A stretch of DNA of 64,000 nt from an uncultured Lachnospiraceae bacterium (GTDB taxonomy: Bacteria; Bacillota; Clostridia; Lachnospirales; Lachnospiraceae), in NCBI GenBank assembly GCA_910577955.1, contig CAJTNC010000009.1:35049-99048 (forward strand), written 5' to 3'. How positions within the stretch are numbered: the stretch's first letter is position 1; the number at the start of each line of letters is the position of its first letter. Positions 51,395 through 59,246 of this stretch are shown piece by piece. Both the position numbers and the translations under genes were made by a program. The notes below the pieces were generated by a model. That model made no database searches and was not told where the DNA came from. It worked only from the letters and a program-made list of their open reading frames with translations.

Positions 51395-53095
51395 TTAGCT
51401 TGCGCAGTAAGCAGCGATCAACTCCCAGATATCCGGCGTCTCCAACCCCAGCTTCCACCCGGCTACTCCGGCCAGATCGTAGGTTCTCATCACATCGAGT
51501 TTCACCTTCACGGAGTCATAATCCTCCAGCCAGACCTGATAAAGCGTCTCATCTTTTTGAATCTCTCCGTAATGCTGGCACTCGCTGTCCAACCACTGGG
51601 GCTGGATGCTGTTGCTTGCCAAAAAATCTGCTGCTGCCCGCATCCCAACGGCATCACTGGTCACTTCTGTTCCGGTAGTCTTCCAAATCCTAGTGTAGAA
51701 AGGAATGCCGTTGATAAGCTTCTCCGCCGGCACATACTCCAACGTATCGGAAATTCCTCTCTCCACATAGTCGATACTCGCCACAGAGCCCGCCTTACCG
51801 CCGCTGCCCCAATGTTCGTCATACCCCATAACGATCACGTAGTCCGCATAAACACCCTGTTCCCTTCGGTTATACCAGATCGTGCCGCCGGATACCGGAT
51901 AGTTGTCCACCGAGAGTACGATCCCGTTTTTCCGACACTCCACGGAAAGCTCTCTGATAAATTCCACAAAATGCTTTCCTGTTTTTTCATCTATTTTTTC
52001 GAAATCTATATTCAGTCCGTCCGCCCCGCAGTTCAGAATTTCCCTTGTCAGATTTTCGATCAGTCTGGCTCTTGCAGCGGAAGAAGAAAAAATCGCATAC
52101 CTGTCCACTTCCTCCGTAAAGTCATCTGCCAGCGCCCATACTTCCAGTCCCATTGCGTGGGCGCTTTCCACATAGGATCTTGATGCGTAACTGACGATAT
52201 TCCCTTCATTCCCTGTCAGGTGGAACCATGTCGGAGAAATCGTGTTAAGTCCCGCCGTGTTCGCAGTGACCTCTGAAAGCGTGGCATTTCCGCCGCTTCC
52301 CGATATCTGGTGCCAGCCCATGTTGATCTTATAGTCTTTTGAAATGGATGTAAATTCCAGTTCCCCATACATGGAAGAATTATTTAAAATGGACGGCGTC
52401 ACAGTCTGCGTCTCCCCCAGCTTCTTATTTTCCACATAGCCGATAAAACCGTCCGCCGTTTTCACTTTCGACCACGTCTCCATCTGCTCCAACAAAATCA
52501 CCTGTTCGCCCTCAGACACCTCTTTTAAAATTTCACTCTTTACGCCGCCCTGATATCTGACCTGCGTATCTTTCGTAATTTCTGCTGTCTGTCTTTCTCC
52601 GTAGGACGTATAAATCTGGATCCTGTTCGGTTCCCTGAACGTCTCATAGTCAAATACCGTGAACAGTCTTATGAAATCCACTGCAATATACAGCGTGTCA
52701 CCCTCATAAAAGGCAATCTGATAATCGCAGATATTTTCCACTTCGCCATCCATGTAACTGTTCTCGCCAATATTGTAAGAAAGGATCCTGTCCGGCAGCA
52801 CGTAGCGGATCGAGTTTTCTTCTTCATTCACATACAGCCTTGTATAGATAAAGTGATCGCTGACCGTATCGTATGTAATGTAAAAAGTCCCGTCCGCTGC
52901 CACGCGGGCTTTCTCCCCTGTAATCTCATCCTGCAGGATGATGGCCGCTTCATCTCCCGTAACGCCAAAATACTCATTCAGATCGGCCTTTTCCTCGGAG
53001 TAGGAATATTTTTCCCGAATCAGTGATCCGAAACTTATTCCCCCGATAATAACAATAAGGACGATCGCAATTAATACCGGAATCAATTTTTTCAT
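51395..53095 (-). CDS. Membrane-anchored GH18 family hydrolase with SH3 domain
   Basis: A 566-residue protein with one N-terminal membrane helix (LIPVLIAIVLIVIIGGISFG). A region with amine-oxidase-N-like text follows (TLYIAVDFIRLFTVFDYETF), then a bacterial SH3 domain (WSKVKTADGFIGYVENKKLG). The catalytic GH18 barrel has GADGLNIDFEKID, the DxxDxDxE-type site with catalytic Glu. Related proteins (SleL/YaaH) cut spore cortex peptidoglycan. The location after cwlD fits a cell-wall or spore role. No tight coupling: the gap to the amidase gene is 93 bp. Confidence 0.87.
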   Translation of the reverse strand: MKKLIPVLIAIVLIVIIGGISFGSLIREKYSYSEEKADLNEYFGVTGDEAAIILQDEITGEKARVAADGTFYITYDTVSDHFIYTRLYVNEEENSIRYVLPDRILSYNIGENSYMDGEVENICDYQIAFYEGDTLYIAVDFIRLFTVFDYETFREPNRIQIYTSYGERQTAEITKDTQVRYQGGVKSEILKEVSEGEQVILLEQMETWSKVKTADGFIGYVENKKLGETQTVTPSILNNSSMYGELEFTSISKDYKINMGWHQISGSGGNATLSEVTANTAGLNTISPTWFHLTGNEGNIVSYASRSYVESAHAMGLEVWALADDFTEEVDRYAIFSSSAARARLIENLTREILNCGADGLNIDFEKIDEKTGKHFVEFIRELSVECRKNGIVLSVDNYPVSGGTIWYNRREQGVYADYVIVMGYDEHWGSGGKAGSVASIDYVERGISDTLEYVPAEKLINGIPFYTRIWKTTGTEVTSDAVGMRAAADFLASNSIQPQWLDSECQHYGEIQKDETLYQVWLEDYDSVKVKLDVMRTYDLAGVAGWKLGLETPDIWELIAAYCAS

Positions 53096-53267
53096 GCCTG
53101 TACTCCTTTCAACCGTCCCTATTATACCAAACTATTTCCGTATCGTCATTATGATTTTTCTGTGAAAGAACCAATTTTCTTTTCTGACATATAATATCAC
53201 TACGAGGGGCCTCTCTTCCGCAATAATTTTGTCAGACTATATTGCATTCAAATGGCTTCCCAAATGA

Positions 53268-53483
53268 TCACTTTTCCATGATTTTGTCATAACGGATCTG
53301 AATCAACACGCCGTCATCGCCTATTACGAAGTCCGGCATATATACGGTATCCTCCCTGACGAACCGTTCCACGATCCGGCTAGGTGACGCAGGCCTTCCA
53401 TCCAGATACAGATCGATACCCTGTTCGAGAATGGCCTCCAGTTTATTTTTCATGGATAATATCTCATTTTTATTTTTTGACAT
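53268..53483 (-). CDS. Hypothetical 71-residue protein
   Basis: A small soluble protein that starts MSKNKNEILSMKNKLEAIL and ends IQIRYDKIMEK. It has a helical N-terminal half and a probable beta-rich second half (TVYMPDFVIGDDGVLIQIRY). No family was recognised. The start at 53483 has a strong site (GGAAGGAG, 5 nt). A longer in-frame start (53516) has no comparable site. It lies 172 bp upstream of the GH18 gene on the same strand and could be its first cistron. Confidence 0.6.
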   Translation of the reverse strand: MSKNKNEILSMKNKLEAILEQGIDLYLDGRPASPSRIVERFVREDTVYMPDFVIGDDGVLIQIRYDKIMEK

Positions 53484-54029
53484 AGTTTCTCCTTCCCGCA
53501 TATTCTGCTCTTCCAAAAGGAGTCGTGATATATAATGATAGAGCTGTTTTGCTTTAGAATGTTTAATTTTGAAATTGCAGATTATTTTCTTTTTTGTTGA
53601 CGATACTAAGTAAAGATCGGTTTAAGACACTTTACTATGACCAAAAATAGTTGAAAATAGTTATACCAGAATACCCGGACGCGTAAATGTATTTAATAGT
53701 TTTAGTAATAATAGTTTTGGATTATTATATATAGAAATTCAGTTGGAATATTTTAAACGCAGAATCGACACATAAGCCTATAAGACATCTCAAATACTAA
53801 CCTAAATATTATATTTTTCCTGAGATGAAGTCATTGTTTAGAAAATTCTGAATTTGCAGCAGATAAATCTCTGCCCGGCAGATACGAAAAAATTTCTGCC
53901 GATATGTTAAAATGCCTTGCCTCCTTCCGTTACAGATTGTCCAAAGGCACTCTGGAGTTATATAATACCAAAAAAAATGGCAAATTTCAACTATTTTATT
54001 AATTTTTTTTAAACTGTTTTCCAAACCTA
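53484..54029. other. AT-rich stretch with no convincing gene
   Basis: About 550 bp of AT-rich DNA. An open frame on the minus strand (53809-54048) has no ribosome site and unusual composition. A small dyad TCTGCC/GGCAGA lies at 53870-53882. Nothing else could be supported. The region may hold promoters for the hypothetical gene to the left. Confidence 0.5.
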
Positions 54030-54058
54030 TTGACTTGTCCACCGGCAAAGTATAAAAT
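54030..54058 (+). promoter_or_regulatory. Promoter of mecA
   Basis: TTGACT (54030-54035), 17-nt spacer, TAAAAT (54053-54058). It is about 70 bp ahead of the start codon. Confidence 0.6.
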
Positions 54059-54126
54059 TCCGGTAAGAAATGATAATTTCATGGAAATAGTGTCGCGGAA
54101 AGTCCGTGATGTGGGAGTATAAATAT

Positions 54127-54861
54127 ATGAAAATAGAGAAAGTAAACGATCATCAGATACGTTGTACGCTGACCAGAGAAGATCTGCTCAGCAGAGAACT
54201 TAAAATAAGCGAACTTGCCTACGGAACGGATAAAGCGAAAGACCTTTTCCGTGATATGATGCAGCAGGCAGCTTGCGAATTCGGCTTTGAGGCTGAGGAT
54301 ATCCCTCTCATGATAGAGGCTATCCCTTTAAATGCCGAGTGCATCGTTTTAATCGTCACCAAGGTGGAAGACCCTGAGGAGCTTGACACCCGTTTCGCAC
54401 GTTTTGCCCCTTCCGTCAACGAAGAGGGCGAGGAAGGGGGGAACTATCCCGAGATCACCGACGAAGTGATGGATCTCTTTGAGCGAATCCACCAAACCAC
54501 CCCTGCCGAAAAAACCGTAATTCGGGAAGCCGACGTCCCCAAAGACGCAAAAGAGGAAAAAGAAGAGGATGTTTGCCGCATTTTTTCGTTTTCTTCCTTC
54601 AGCGAACTGACTGCTCTGGCCCGCATTTTCGGCCCCGGTCTTGTCTGTGAGAACAAACTTTATAAAAACGAAGTGAAGAGCCAGTATCTTCTCGTTGTAA
54701 ACCAGCATTCCCTCTCCGCTGAAGCTTTCGGAAAGGTCTGCAACACAATCTCAGAGTACGGAACCACATCCAAGTCTCTGCAGACCGGCGTCGCTTACAT
54801 GGATGAACATTTCGACTGTATCATCCCCGAAAATGCGCTGCAAAAACTTGCCGGAGTCTGA
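54127..54861 (+). CDS. mecA: MecA-family ClpC adaptor protein
   Basis: A 244-residue adaptor. The N-terminal substrate-binding part starts MKIEKVNDHQIRCTLTREDL and contains FRDMMQQAACEFGFEAEDIP. An acidic linker follows. The C-terminal ClpC-binding domain has FSFSSFSELTALARIF, KLYKNEVKSQYLLVVNQ and EYGTTSKSL. MecA hands selected proteins to ClpCP for degradation. Start 54127 (GGGAG, 9 nt) gives the standard N-terminus; ATG 54106 would add seven residues. Single gene with its own promoter and terminator. Confidence 0.92.
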   Translation: MKIEKVNDHQIRCTLTREDLLSRELKISELAYGTDKAKDLFRDMMQQAACEFGFEAEDIPLMIEAIPLNAECIVLIVTKVEDPEELDTRFARFAPSVNEEGEEGGNYPEITDEVMDLFERIHQTTPAEKTVIREADVPKDAKEEKEEDVCRIFSFSSFSELTALARIFGPGLVCENKLYKNEVKSQYLLVVNQHSLSAEAFGKVCNTISEYGTTSKSLQTGVAYMDEHFDCIIPENALQKLAGV

Positions 54862-54866
54862 CCCTC

Positions 54867-54896
54867 AAAAGAGCCGGGAAAAATCCCGGCTCTTTT
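54867..54896. terminator. Bidirectional terminator between mecA and the DUF1858 gene
   Basis: AAAAGAGCCGGG (54867-54878) pairs perfectly with CCCGGCTCTTTT (54885-54896), loop AAAAAT. A/T tracts on both sides suit both convergent genes. Confidence 0.9.
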
Positions 54897-54906
54897 ACAT
54901 TTCATT

Positions 54907-55098
54907 TTATGCGTTCGCAATTTTTGCCATGAGGTCGTCGATGTTGATGCCGTGCACCATGGCCGCTTCCTCCAGAGATTCTCCCTGCGCCGAAGGGCAG
55001 CCAAGGCAATGCATGCCCGCTTCCATCAGAACCGGCGCAACATCCGGGTTTGTCCGCAGGATTTCTCCTATTGTCATTTCTTTCGTAATACCACTCAT
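54907..55098 (-). CDS. DUF1858 / hybrid-cluster-associated redox disulfide protein
   Basis: A 63-residue protein: SGITKEMTIGEILRTNPDVA, then EAGMHCLGCPSAQGESLEEA, ending near MAKIANA. The CxxC in HCLGCP is the conserved redox or metal-binding pair of this family, which is often linked to hybrid-cluster and other anaerobic stress proteins. The start at 55098 is set by AGGAGG 7 nt upstream; the frame is open much further back but that part overlaps the promoter (55174-55202). It is divergent from the pyruvate formate-lyase operon. Confidence 0.85.
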   Translation of the reverse strand: MSGITKEMTIGEILRTNPDVAPVLMEAGMHCLGCPSAQGESLEEAAMVHGINIDDLMAKIANA

Positions 55099-55173
55099 AT
55101 CTGGTCCTCCTATTTTGATTACGGCAAATACGTTTTTCATATCTGCCGTCCGCTTTTTTCTTAAAACATATAC

Positions 55174-55202
55174 AGTATATCCTCTCCACTTTTTCCTGTA
55201 AA
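55174..55202 (-). promoter_or_regulatory. Promoter of the DUF1858 gene
   Basis: On the minus strand: TTTACA, 17-nt spacer, TATACT, about 75 bp ahead of the start. The rest of the 55099-55429 gap holds only this and the pflB promoter. Confidence 0.6.
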
Positions 55203-55330
55203 TACCCTGATTTCTTTTATTTTGTAAAAATTCCATAAAAATTATTTTTACCTGCGTCCGTATACTGCGAGAATGCTGTGCTTTTCCTTAAAATCCCTGT
55301 CTGTGTATAGAAAAAAGTACATCCCCATCC

Positions 55331-55371
55331 TTGACTTAAATACATTCCTTACACTATAATAACCATTATAG
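55331..55371 (+). promoter_or_regulatory. Promoter of pflB with an operator-like dyad
   Basis: TTGACT (55331-55336), 18-nt spacer, TATAAT (55355-55360). A perfect dyad CTATAAT (55354-55360) / ATTATAG (55365-55371) with a 4-bp spacer covers the -10 and the likely start point, a good place for a repressor. Confidence 0.7.
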
Positions 55372-55429
55372 AATCATTGATCTATAAATTTTCAAATTCA
55401 AAATATTATAAAACAGGAGGCATCACAAA

Positions 55430-57466
55430 ATGAGACCAGAATGGACAGGTTTTGTAGGCAACAAGTGGGATCGCGAAGTGAACGTTCGTGATTTCATCCA
55501 GAAGAACTACACCCCTTATGAGGGCGATGATTCTTTTCTTGCTGAACCTACACAAAACACAAAAGACTTATGGGAAATGGTACTGGATCTTTCCAAAAAA
55601 GAGCGCGAGGCAGGCGGCGTGTTAGATATGGACACAAAGGTTGTTTCCACAATCACATCCCACGGCCCCGGCTATCTTGACAAGAGCAAGGAGACTATCG
55701 TAGGTTTCCAGACAGATGCTCCTTTCAAAAGATCCTTACAGCCCTACGGCGGTATCCGTATGGCAGAGAAGGCTTGCTCGGACAACGGTTATGAAGTAGA
55801 TCCTGAGATCTCCGAGTTCTTCTCCACCCACAGAAAAACACACAACGCAGGTTGTTTTGACGCTTACAACGCTGAAATGAGAGCCTGCCGTTCTTCCCAC
55901 ATCATCACAGGCCTTCCCGACGCTTACGGCAGAGGCCGTATCATCGGCGACTACAGACGTGTGGCTCTGTATGGTATCGACAGACTGATCGAAGACAAGC
56001 AGGATCAGAAAAACTCCACAGGACGCGTTATGACTGATGAAGTGATCCGTCTTCGTGAAGAGATCTCCGAGCAGATCGTTGCTCTGAAGATGATGAAAGA
56101 AATGGCTGCTTCCTACGGCTGCGACATCTCCAAACCCGCAACCAACGTACAGGAAGCTATTCAGGCTACTTACTTTGGTTATCTGTGTGCTGTTAAGGAA
56201 CAGAACGGTGCTGCTATGTCCCTCGGACGTACATCCACATTCCTTGACTGCTACGCTGAGAGAGACTTAAAGAACGGCGTATTCACAGAAAGCCAGATTC
56301 AGGAATTTGTTGACCACTTCATCATGAAGCTGCGCTGCATCAAATTCGCTCGTACTCCTGAGTACAATCAGATTTTCGCGGGCGATCCGGTATGGGTAAC
56401 AGAATCCCTCGGCGGTATGGGCGTTGACGGCCGTTCTCTTGTAACAAAGATGAGCTTCCGTTTCCTGCACACACTGACAAACCTTGGTGCTTCTCCGGAG
56501 CCTAACCTGACAGTTCTGTGGTCCACAAGACTTCCCGAGAACTGGAAGAGATACTGTGCTAAGATGTCTATCCAGACTTCTTCCATCCAGTATGAGAACG
56601 ACGATCTGATGAGAGCAACTCACGGCGACGATTACGGTATCGCGTGCTGCGTATCCTCCATGGTTATCGGTAAAGAAATGCAGTTCTTCGGCGCTCGTGC
56701 AAACGTTGCTAAATGTCTGCTGTACGCTTTGAACGGCGGTGTGGACGAAGTGACAAAGAAACAGGTTGGTCCTAAGTACCGCCCTGTAACCGGCGACGTA
56801 TTAGACTTCAATGATGTCTGGGATAAGTTCATGGATATGTTAGAGTGGCAGGCAGATGTTTATGTAAACACTCTGAACATCATTCACTATATGCATGACA
56901 AATACTGCTATGAGAGAGCTGAGATGGCCCTTCATGACAGAGACGTAAAGCGTTACTTCGCAACCGGTGTTGCAGGCCTTTCCATCGTAGCTGACTCCCT
57001 GTCCGCTATCAAGTATGCGAAGGTTGAAGTAGTTCGTGATGAAGACGGCGTGATCGTGGACTTCAAGACTACCGGCGAATTCCCGAAATACGGCAACGAT
57101 GATGACCGTGTTGACGATATCGCTCAGGAAGTTGTTCACAGATTCATGACAGCGATCAGAAGACACCATACCTACAGAGAAGGCGTTCCTACAACTTCCA
57201 TCCTTACCATCACTTCCAACGTAACATATGGTAAGGCTACAGGCAACACACCTGACGGACGTAAGAAAGGCCAGCCGTTTGCTCCGGGCGCTAACCCGAT
57301 GCACGGCCGTGATACCCACGGTGCAGTCGCTTCTTTGGCTTCTGTATCCAAGCTGCCGTTCAAGGATGCACAGGATGGTATTTCCAATACCTTCACGATC
57401 ATCCCCGGCGCTCTCGGCAAAGAGGATCAGGTATTCTCCGGTGATATTGAGCTGGAATTAAAATAA
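55430..57466 (+). CDS. pflB: Pyruvate formate-lyase core protein lacking its glycyl-radical domain
   Basis: A 678-residue protein, against about 750-760 for usual PflB. It would turn pyruvate and CoA into acetyl-CoA and formate. The PFL barrel is intact, including the paired active-site cysteines Cys406-Cys407 in DDYGIACCVSSM. The protein ends DAQDGISNTFTIIPGALGKE and then 13 more residues, where normal PflB continues with ~80 residues bearing RVSGYA. A stop codon and a hairpin follow, with no relict of that domain in any frame. The missing domain is the separate gene at 57779. The ribosome site is AGGAGG, 9 nt from the ATG. Confidence 0.95.
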   Translation: MRPEWTGFVGNKWDREVNVRDFIQKNYTPYEGDDSFLAEPTQNTKDLWEMVLDLSKKEREAGGVLDMDTKVVSTITSHGPGYLDKSKETIVGFQTDAPFKRSLQPYGGIRMAEKACSDNGYEVDPEISEFFSTHRKTHNAGCFDAYNAEMRACRSSHIITGLPDAYGRGRIIGDYRRVALYGIDRLIEDKQDQKNSTGRVMTDEVIRLREEISEQIVALKMMKEMAASYGCDISKPATNVQEAIQATYFGYLCAVKEQNGAAMSLGRTSTFLDCYAERDLKNGVFTESQIQEFVDHFIMKLRCIKFARTPEYNQIFAGDPVWVTESLGGMGVDGRSLVTKMSFRFLHTLTNLGASPEPNLTVLWSTRLPENWKRYCAKMSIQTSSIQYENDDLMRATHGDDYGIACCVSSMVIGKEMQFFGARANVAKCLLYALNGGVDEVTKKQVGPKYRPVTGDVLDFNDVWDKFMDMLEWQADVYVNTLNIIHYMHDKYCYERAEMALHDRDVKRYFATGVAGLSIVADSLSAIKYAKVEVVRDEDGVIVDFKTTGEFPKYGNDDDRVDDIAQEVVHRFMTAIRRHHTYREGVPTTSILTITSNVTYGKATGNTPDGRKKGQPFAPGANPMHGRDTHGAVASLASVSKLPFKDAQDGISNTFTIIPGALGKEDQVFSGDIELELK

Positions 57467-57478
57467 ATTGAGTCATTG

Positions 57479-57503
57479 CTAAGGCGGCTCAATGCCGCCT
57501 TAG
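57479..57503 (+). promoter_or_regulatory. Intercistronic stem-loop after pflB
   Basis: CTAAGGCGGC (57479-57488) pairs with GCCGCCTTAG (57494-57503), loop TCAAT. No T-run follows, so it is more likely to be a processing or stability element than a full terminator. Confidence 0.75.
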
Positions 57504-57530
57504 ATATATGAACTGGAGTCAAAGTAAATT

Positions 57531-57743
57531 ATGGATGATAAAACTTTAATTGACGATCTTGTTAAAATGTTAGATTCCGGTATGGCCGACGGTGTCGGGC
57601 ATGTGAACATCGATTACGATGAGAATGAACAGGATAAGTCTGTGCAGACAATGGGCTGCACAGACTGTTCCAGAACGCCCCTCGCCTGCAGCGTTCCGAC
57701 TCTGGAACAGGGGTTGGACGATTATTCCGGTTCCAACATATAA
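57531..57743 (+). CDS. 70-residue cysteine-rich GrcA-like protein without the radical glycine
   Basis: It starts MDDKTLIDDLVKMLDSGM. Residues 8-27 align without gaps to residues 10-29 of the next gene (GrcA), sharing Asp, Leu-Val, Leu-Asp, Gly, His and Asn at eight positions. After that the two differ: the RVSGYA loop is absent and a cysteine cluster is present, GCTDC and LAC (Cys43, 46, 53). It thus looks like a paralogue of the radical domain with a different C-terminus. It cannot carry the glycyl radical. It may regulate, protect or deliver iron or sulfur to the enzyme; this is unproven. The ribosome site GGAG is a rather distant 12 nt. Confidence 0.75.
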   Translation: MDDKTLIDDLVKMLDSGMADGVGHVNIDYDENEQDKSVQTMGCTDCSRTPLACSVPTLEQGLDDYSGSNI

Positions 57744-57778
57744 TTTAAAAATTTGTATATACTATGGAGGTAAAGACA

Positions 57779-58024
57779 ATGGCAGCATCAAATGCAGCTC
57801 AGGTTGATAACTTGGTATCCTTGTTAGATGGCTATGCAACAAAGGGTGGCCACCACTTAAATGTAAACGTATTAAACAGAGATATGTTGCTGGACGCTCA
57901 GAAGCATCCCGAGAACTATCCTCAGCTTACAATCCGTGTTTCCGGGTACGCTGTAAACTTCATTAAGCTGACTCCCGAACAGCAGGCTGACGTTATCTCC
58001 CGTACATTCCATGAATCTATTTAA
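57779..58024 (+). CDS. grcA: Stand-alone glycyl-radical domain of pyruvate formate-lyase (GrcA-like)
   Basis: An 81-residue protein equal to the missing C-terminal domain of PflB. It has LVSLLDGYATKGGHHLNVNV, NRDMLLDAQKHPENYPQL, then TIRVSGYAVNF with the radical Gly56, and ends with SRTFHESI. In E. coli, YfiD/GrcA is a spare part that replaces the oxygen-cut end of PflB. Here the core protein has no such end, so this protein must be a permanent subunit. GGAGG lies 8 nt before the ATG. The gene lies 35 bp after the Cys-rich protein and 85 bp before pflA. Confidence 0.93.
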   Translation: MAASNAAQVDNLVSLLDGYATKGGHHLNVNVLNRDMLLDAQKHPENYPQLTIRVSGYAVNFIKLTPEQQADVISRTFHESI

Positions 58025-58061
58025 TAAAGATTTTTCGGGGAATAACAGTAACGAATAATTT

Positions 58062-58094
58062 ATCCCCTGAGGCACCGCCTCAGGGGATTTGTTT
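58062..58094 (+). terminator. Strong hairpin between grcA and pflA
   Basis: ATCCCCTGAGGC (58062-58073) pairs perfectly with GCCTCAGGGGAT (58077-58088), loop ACC, followed by TTTGTTT. It would stop most transcription, leaving the activase at low, catalytic level. Confidence 0.85.
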
Positions 58095-58109
58095 CAAAAA
58101 GGAGCACCT

Positions 58110-58868
58110 ATGAAAGGACGCATTCACTCACTTGAAAGTTTTGGCACCGTAGACGGTCCCGGCACCAGATTCGTAGTCTTTGTGCAGGGATGCCCAATGC
58201 GGTGTGCCTACTGTCATAACCCTGACACATGGTCTATGGAAGGCGGCACAATGATGGAACCGGCTGAAATTATTGAACAGTATGAAAAAAACCGCCCCTT
58301 CTACAAAGACGGCGGTCTTACCGTAACCGGAGGCGAGCCTCTGATGCAGGTGGATTTTCTGATCGACCTGTTTACTCTGGCAAAGGAACATGGGATTCAC
58401 ACCTGTATCGACAGTTCCGGCATCGCTTACAAGGAAAATAATGCCGCTTTTATCCAAAAGCTGGATAGACTGATGCCTCTGACTGACCTTGTTATGTTAG
58501 ATATCAAGCATATCGATCCGGAAAAACACAAAGAACTGACAAGCCAACCAAATGACGGCATTCTCGCCTTTGCAAAATATCTGGACAAAAAGCAGGTTCC
58601 CGTGTGGATTCGCCATGTAATCGTGCCCGGTCTCACAGATGATGAAAAATATCTTTATCAGTTGGGATATTTTATCGGCCACCTCTCTAATCTGAAAGCT
58701 TTAGATGCTCTTCCTTACCACACAATGGGTGAGAAAAAATATGAGAGTCTCGGCTTAGATTACAAACTTCACGGTGTTCCCGCTATGGATCAGAAAACGC
58801 TGCTTGCCAAAAAGCAGGCTATTCTGGATGGCGTGAAAGCTGCCAGAAAAGAACTGGAAAAATCTTAA
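58110..58868 (+). CDS. pflA: Pyruvate formate-lyase activating enzyme
   Basis: A 252-residue radical SAM enzyme that makes the glycyl radical on the RVSGYA loop. The cluster motif is CPMRCAYC (CX3CX2C), with GGLTVTGGEPLMQ as the SAM-binding GGE region. Family text includes DGPGTRFVVFVQG and LDALPYHTMGEKKYESLG. Start 58110 has AAAGGAG, 5 nt away. Only one activase is seen, so it must act on the separate GrcA protein, alone or docked on the core. Confidence 0.95.
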   Translation: MKGRIHSLESFGTVDGPGTRFVVFVQGCPMRCAYCHNPDTWSMEGGTMMEPAEIIEQYEKNRPFYKDGGLTVTGGEPLMQVDFLIDLFTLAKEHGIHTCIDSSGIAYKENNAAFIQKLDRLMPLTDLVMLDIKHIDPEKHKELTSQPNDGILAFAKYLDKKQVPVWIRHVIVPGLTDDEKYLYQLGYFIGHLSNLKALDALPYHTMGEKKYESLGLDYKLHGVPAMDQKTLLAKKQAILDGVKAARKELEKS

Positions 58869-58909
58869 CTTACAGATTTTTTAAATTTTTCCATTAAGAT
58901 TTTGTCCTT

Positions 58910-58980
58910 TTGGACTTGTATATCTCATAAGATTATATTAAAATAAAAAAGGCTGAAAGATGCGGTTTCAAACCGCATCT
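58910..58980 (+). promoter_or_regulatory. Promoter and perfect palindrome before the ferredoxin gene
   Basis: Possible promoter: TTGGAC (58910-58915), 17-nt spacer, TTATAT (58933-58938). Downstream, AGATGCGGTTT (58958-58968) and AAACCGCATCT (58970-58980) form a perfect 11-bp dyad with one base between. It is either an operator or a 5' mRNA hairpin. Confidence 0.6.
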
Positions 58981-59016
58981 ACGGCGCAAACTTTATACAT
59001 AAGGAGGATCTATCTC

Positions 59017-59187
59017 ATGGCATTTGTAATTGGTGATGGTTGTGTAGGCTGTGGCGCATGTGCCGGCGCATGCCCTGTTGGCGCTATTTCAGAAGATGGC
59101 GGCGTATTCGTTATTGATGAGAGCGTATGCATTTCCTGCGGTGCCTGTGCTGGCGGCTGCCCTGTTGGCACAATTTCCGAGGCTTAA
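59017..59187 (+). CDS. 2[4Fe-4S] ferredoxin
   Basis: A 56-residue clostridial-type ferredoxin. Two CxxCxxCxxxCP cluster motifs are present: CVGCGACAGACPVG and CISCGACAGGCPVG. It carries electrons for reductases and hydrogenases, and may reduce the radical SAM activase. The start is fixed by AAGGAGG 9 nt upstream. It lies 149 bp downstream of pflA with its own promoter-like sequence and terminator. Confidence 0.96.
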   Translation: MAFVIGDGCVGCGACAGACPVGAISEDGGVFVIDESVCISCGACAGGCPVGTISEA

Positions 59188-59207
59188 TAAAAACTTCACA
59201 GGTTAAG

Positions 59208-59237
59208 CAGGTGTCGTTTTCGCGGCACCTGTTTTTT
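59208..59237 (+). terminator. Terminator of the ferredoxin gene
   Basis: CAGGTGTCG (59208-59216) pairs with CGGCACCTG (59223-59231) with one wobble. TTTTTT follows. Confidence 0.9.
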
Positions 59238-59246
59238 GTCACTTAT

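Noticed and set aside
53809..54048. 79-codon minus-strand open frame in the AT-rich gap
   Set aside because: No ribosome site, and the start overlaps the mecA promoter region. Treated as chance.
57467..57530. Frameshift or sequencing error that split pflB
   Set aside because: No frame after the stop carries the missing residues, the gap contains a hairpin, and the downstream parts have their own ribosome sites and start codons.
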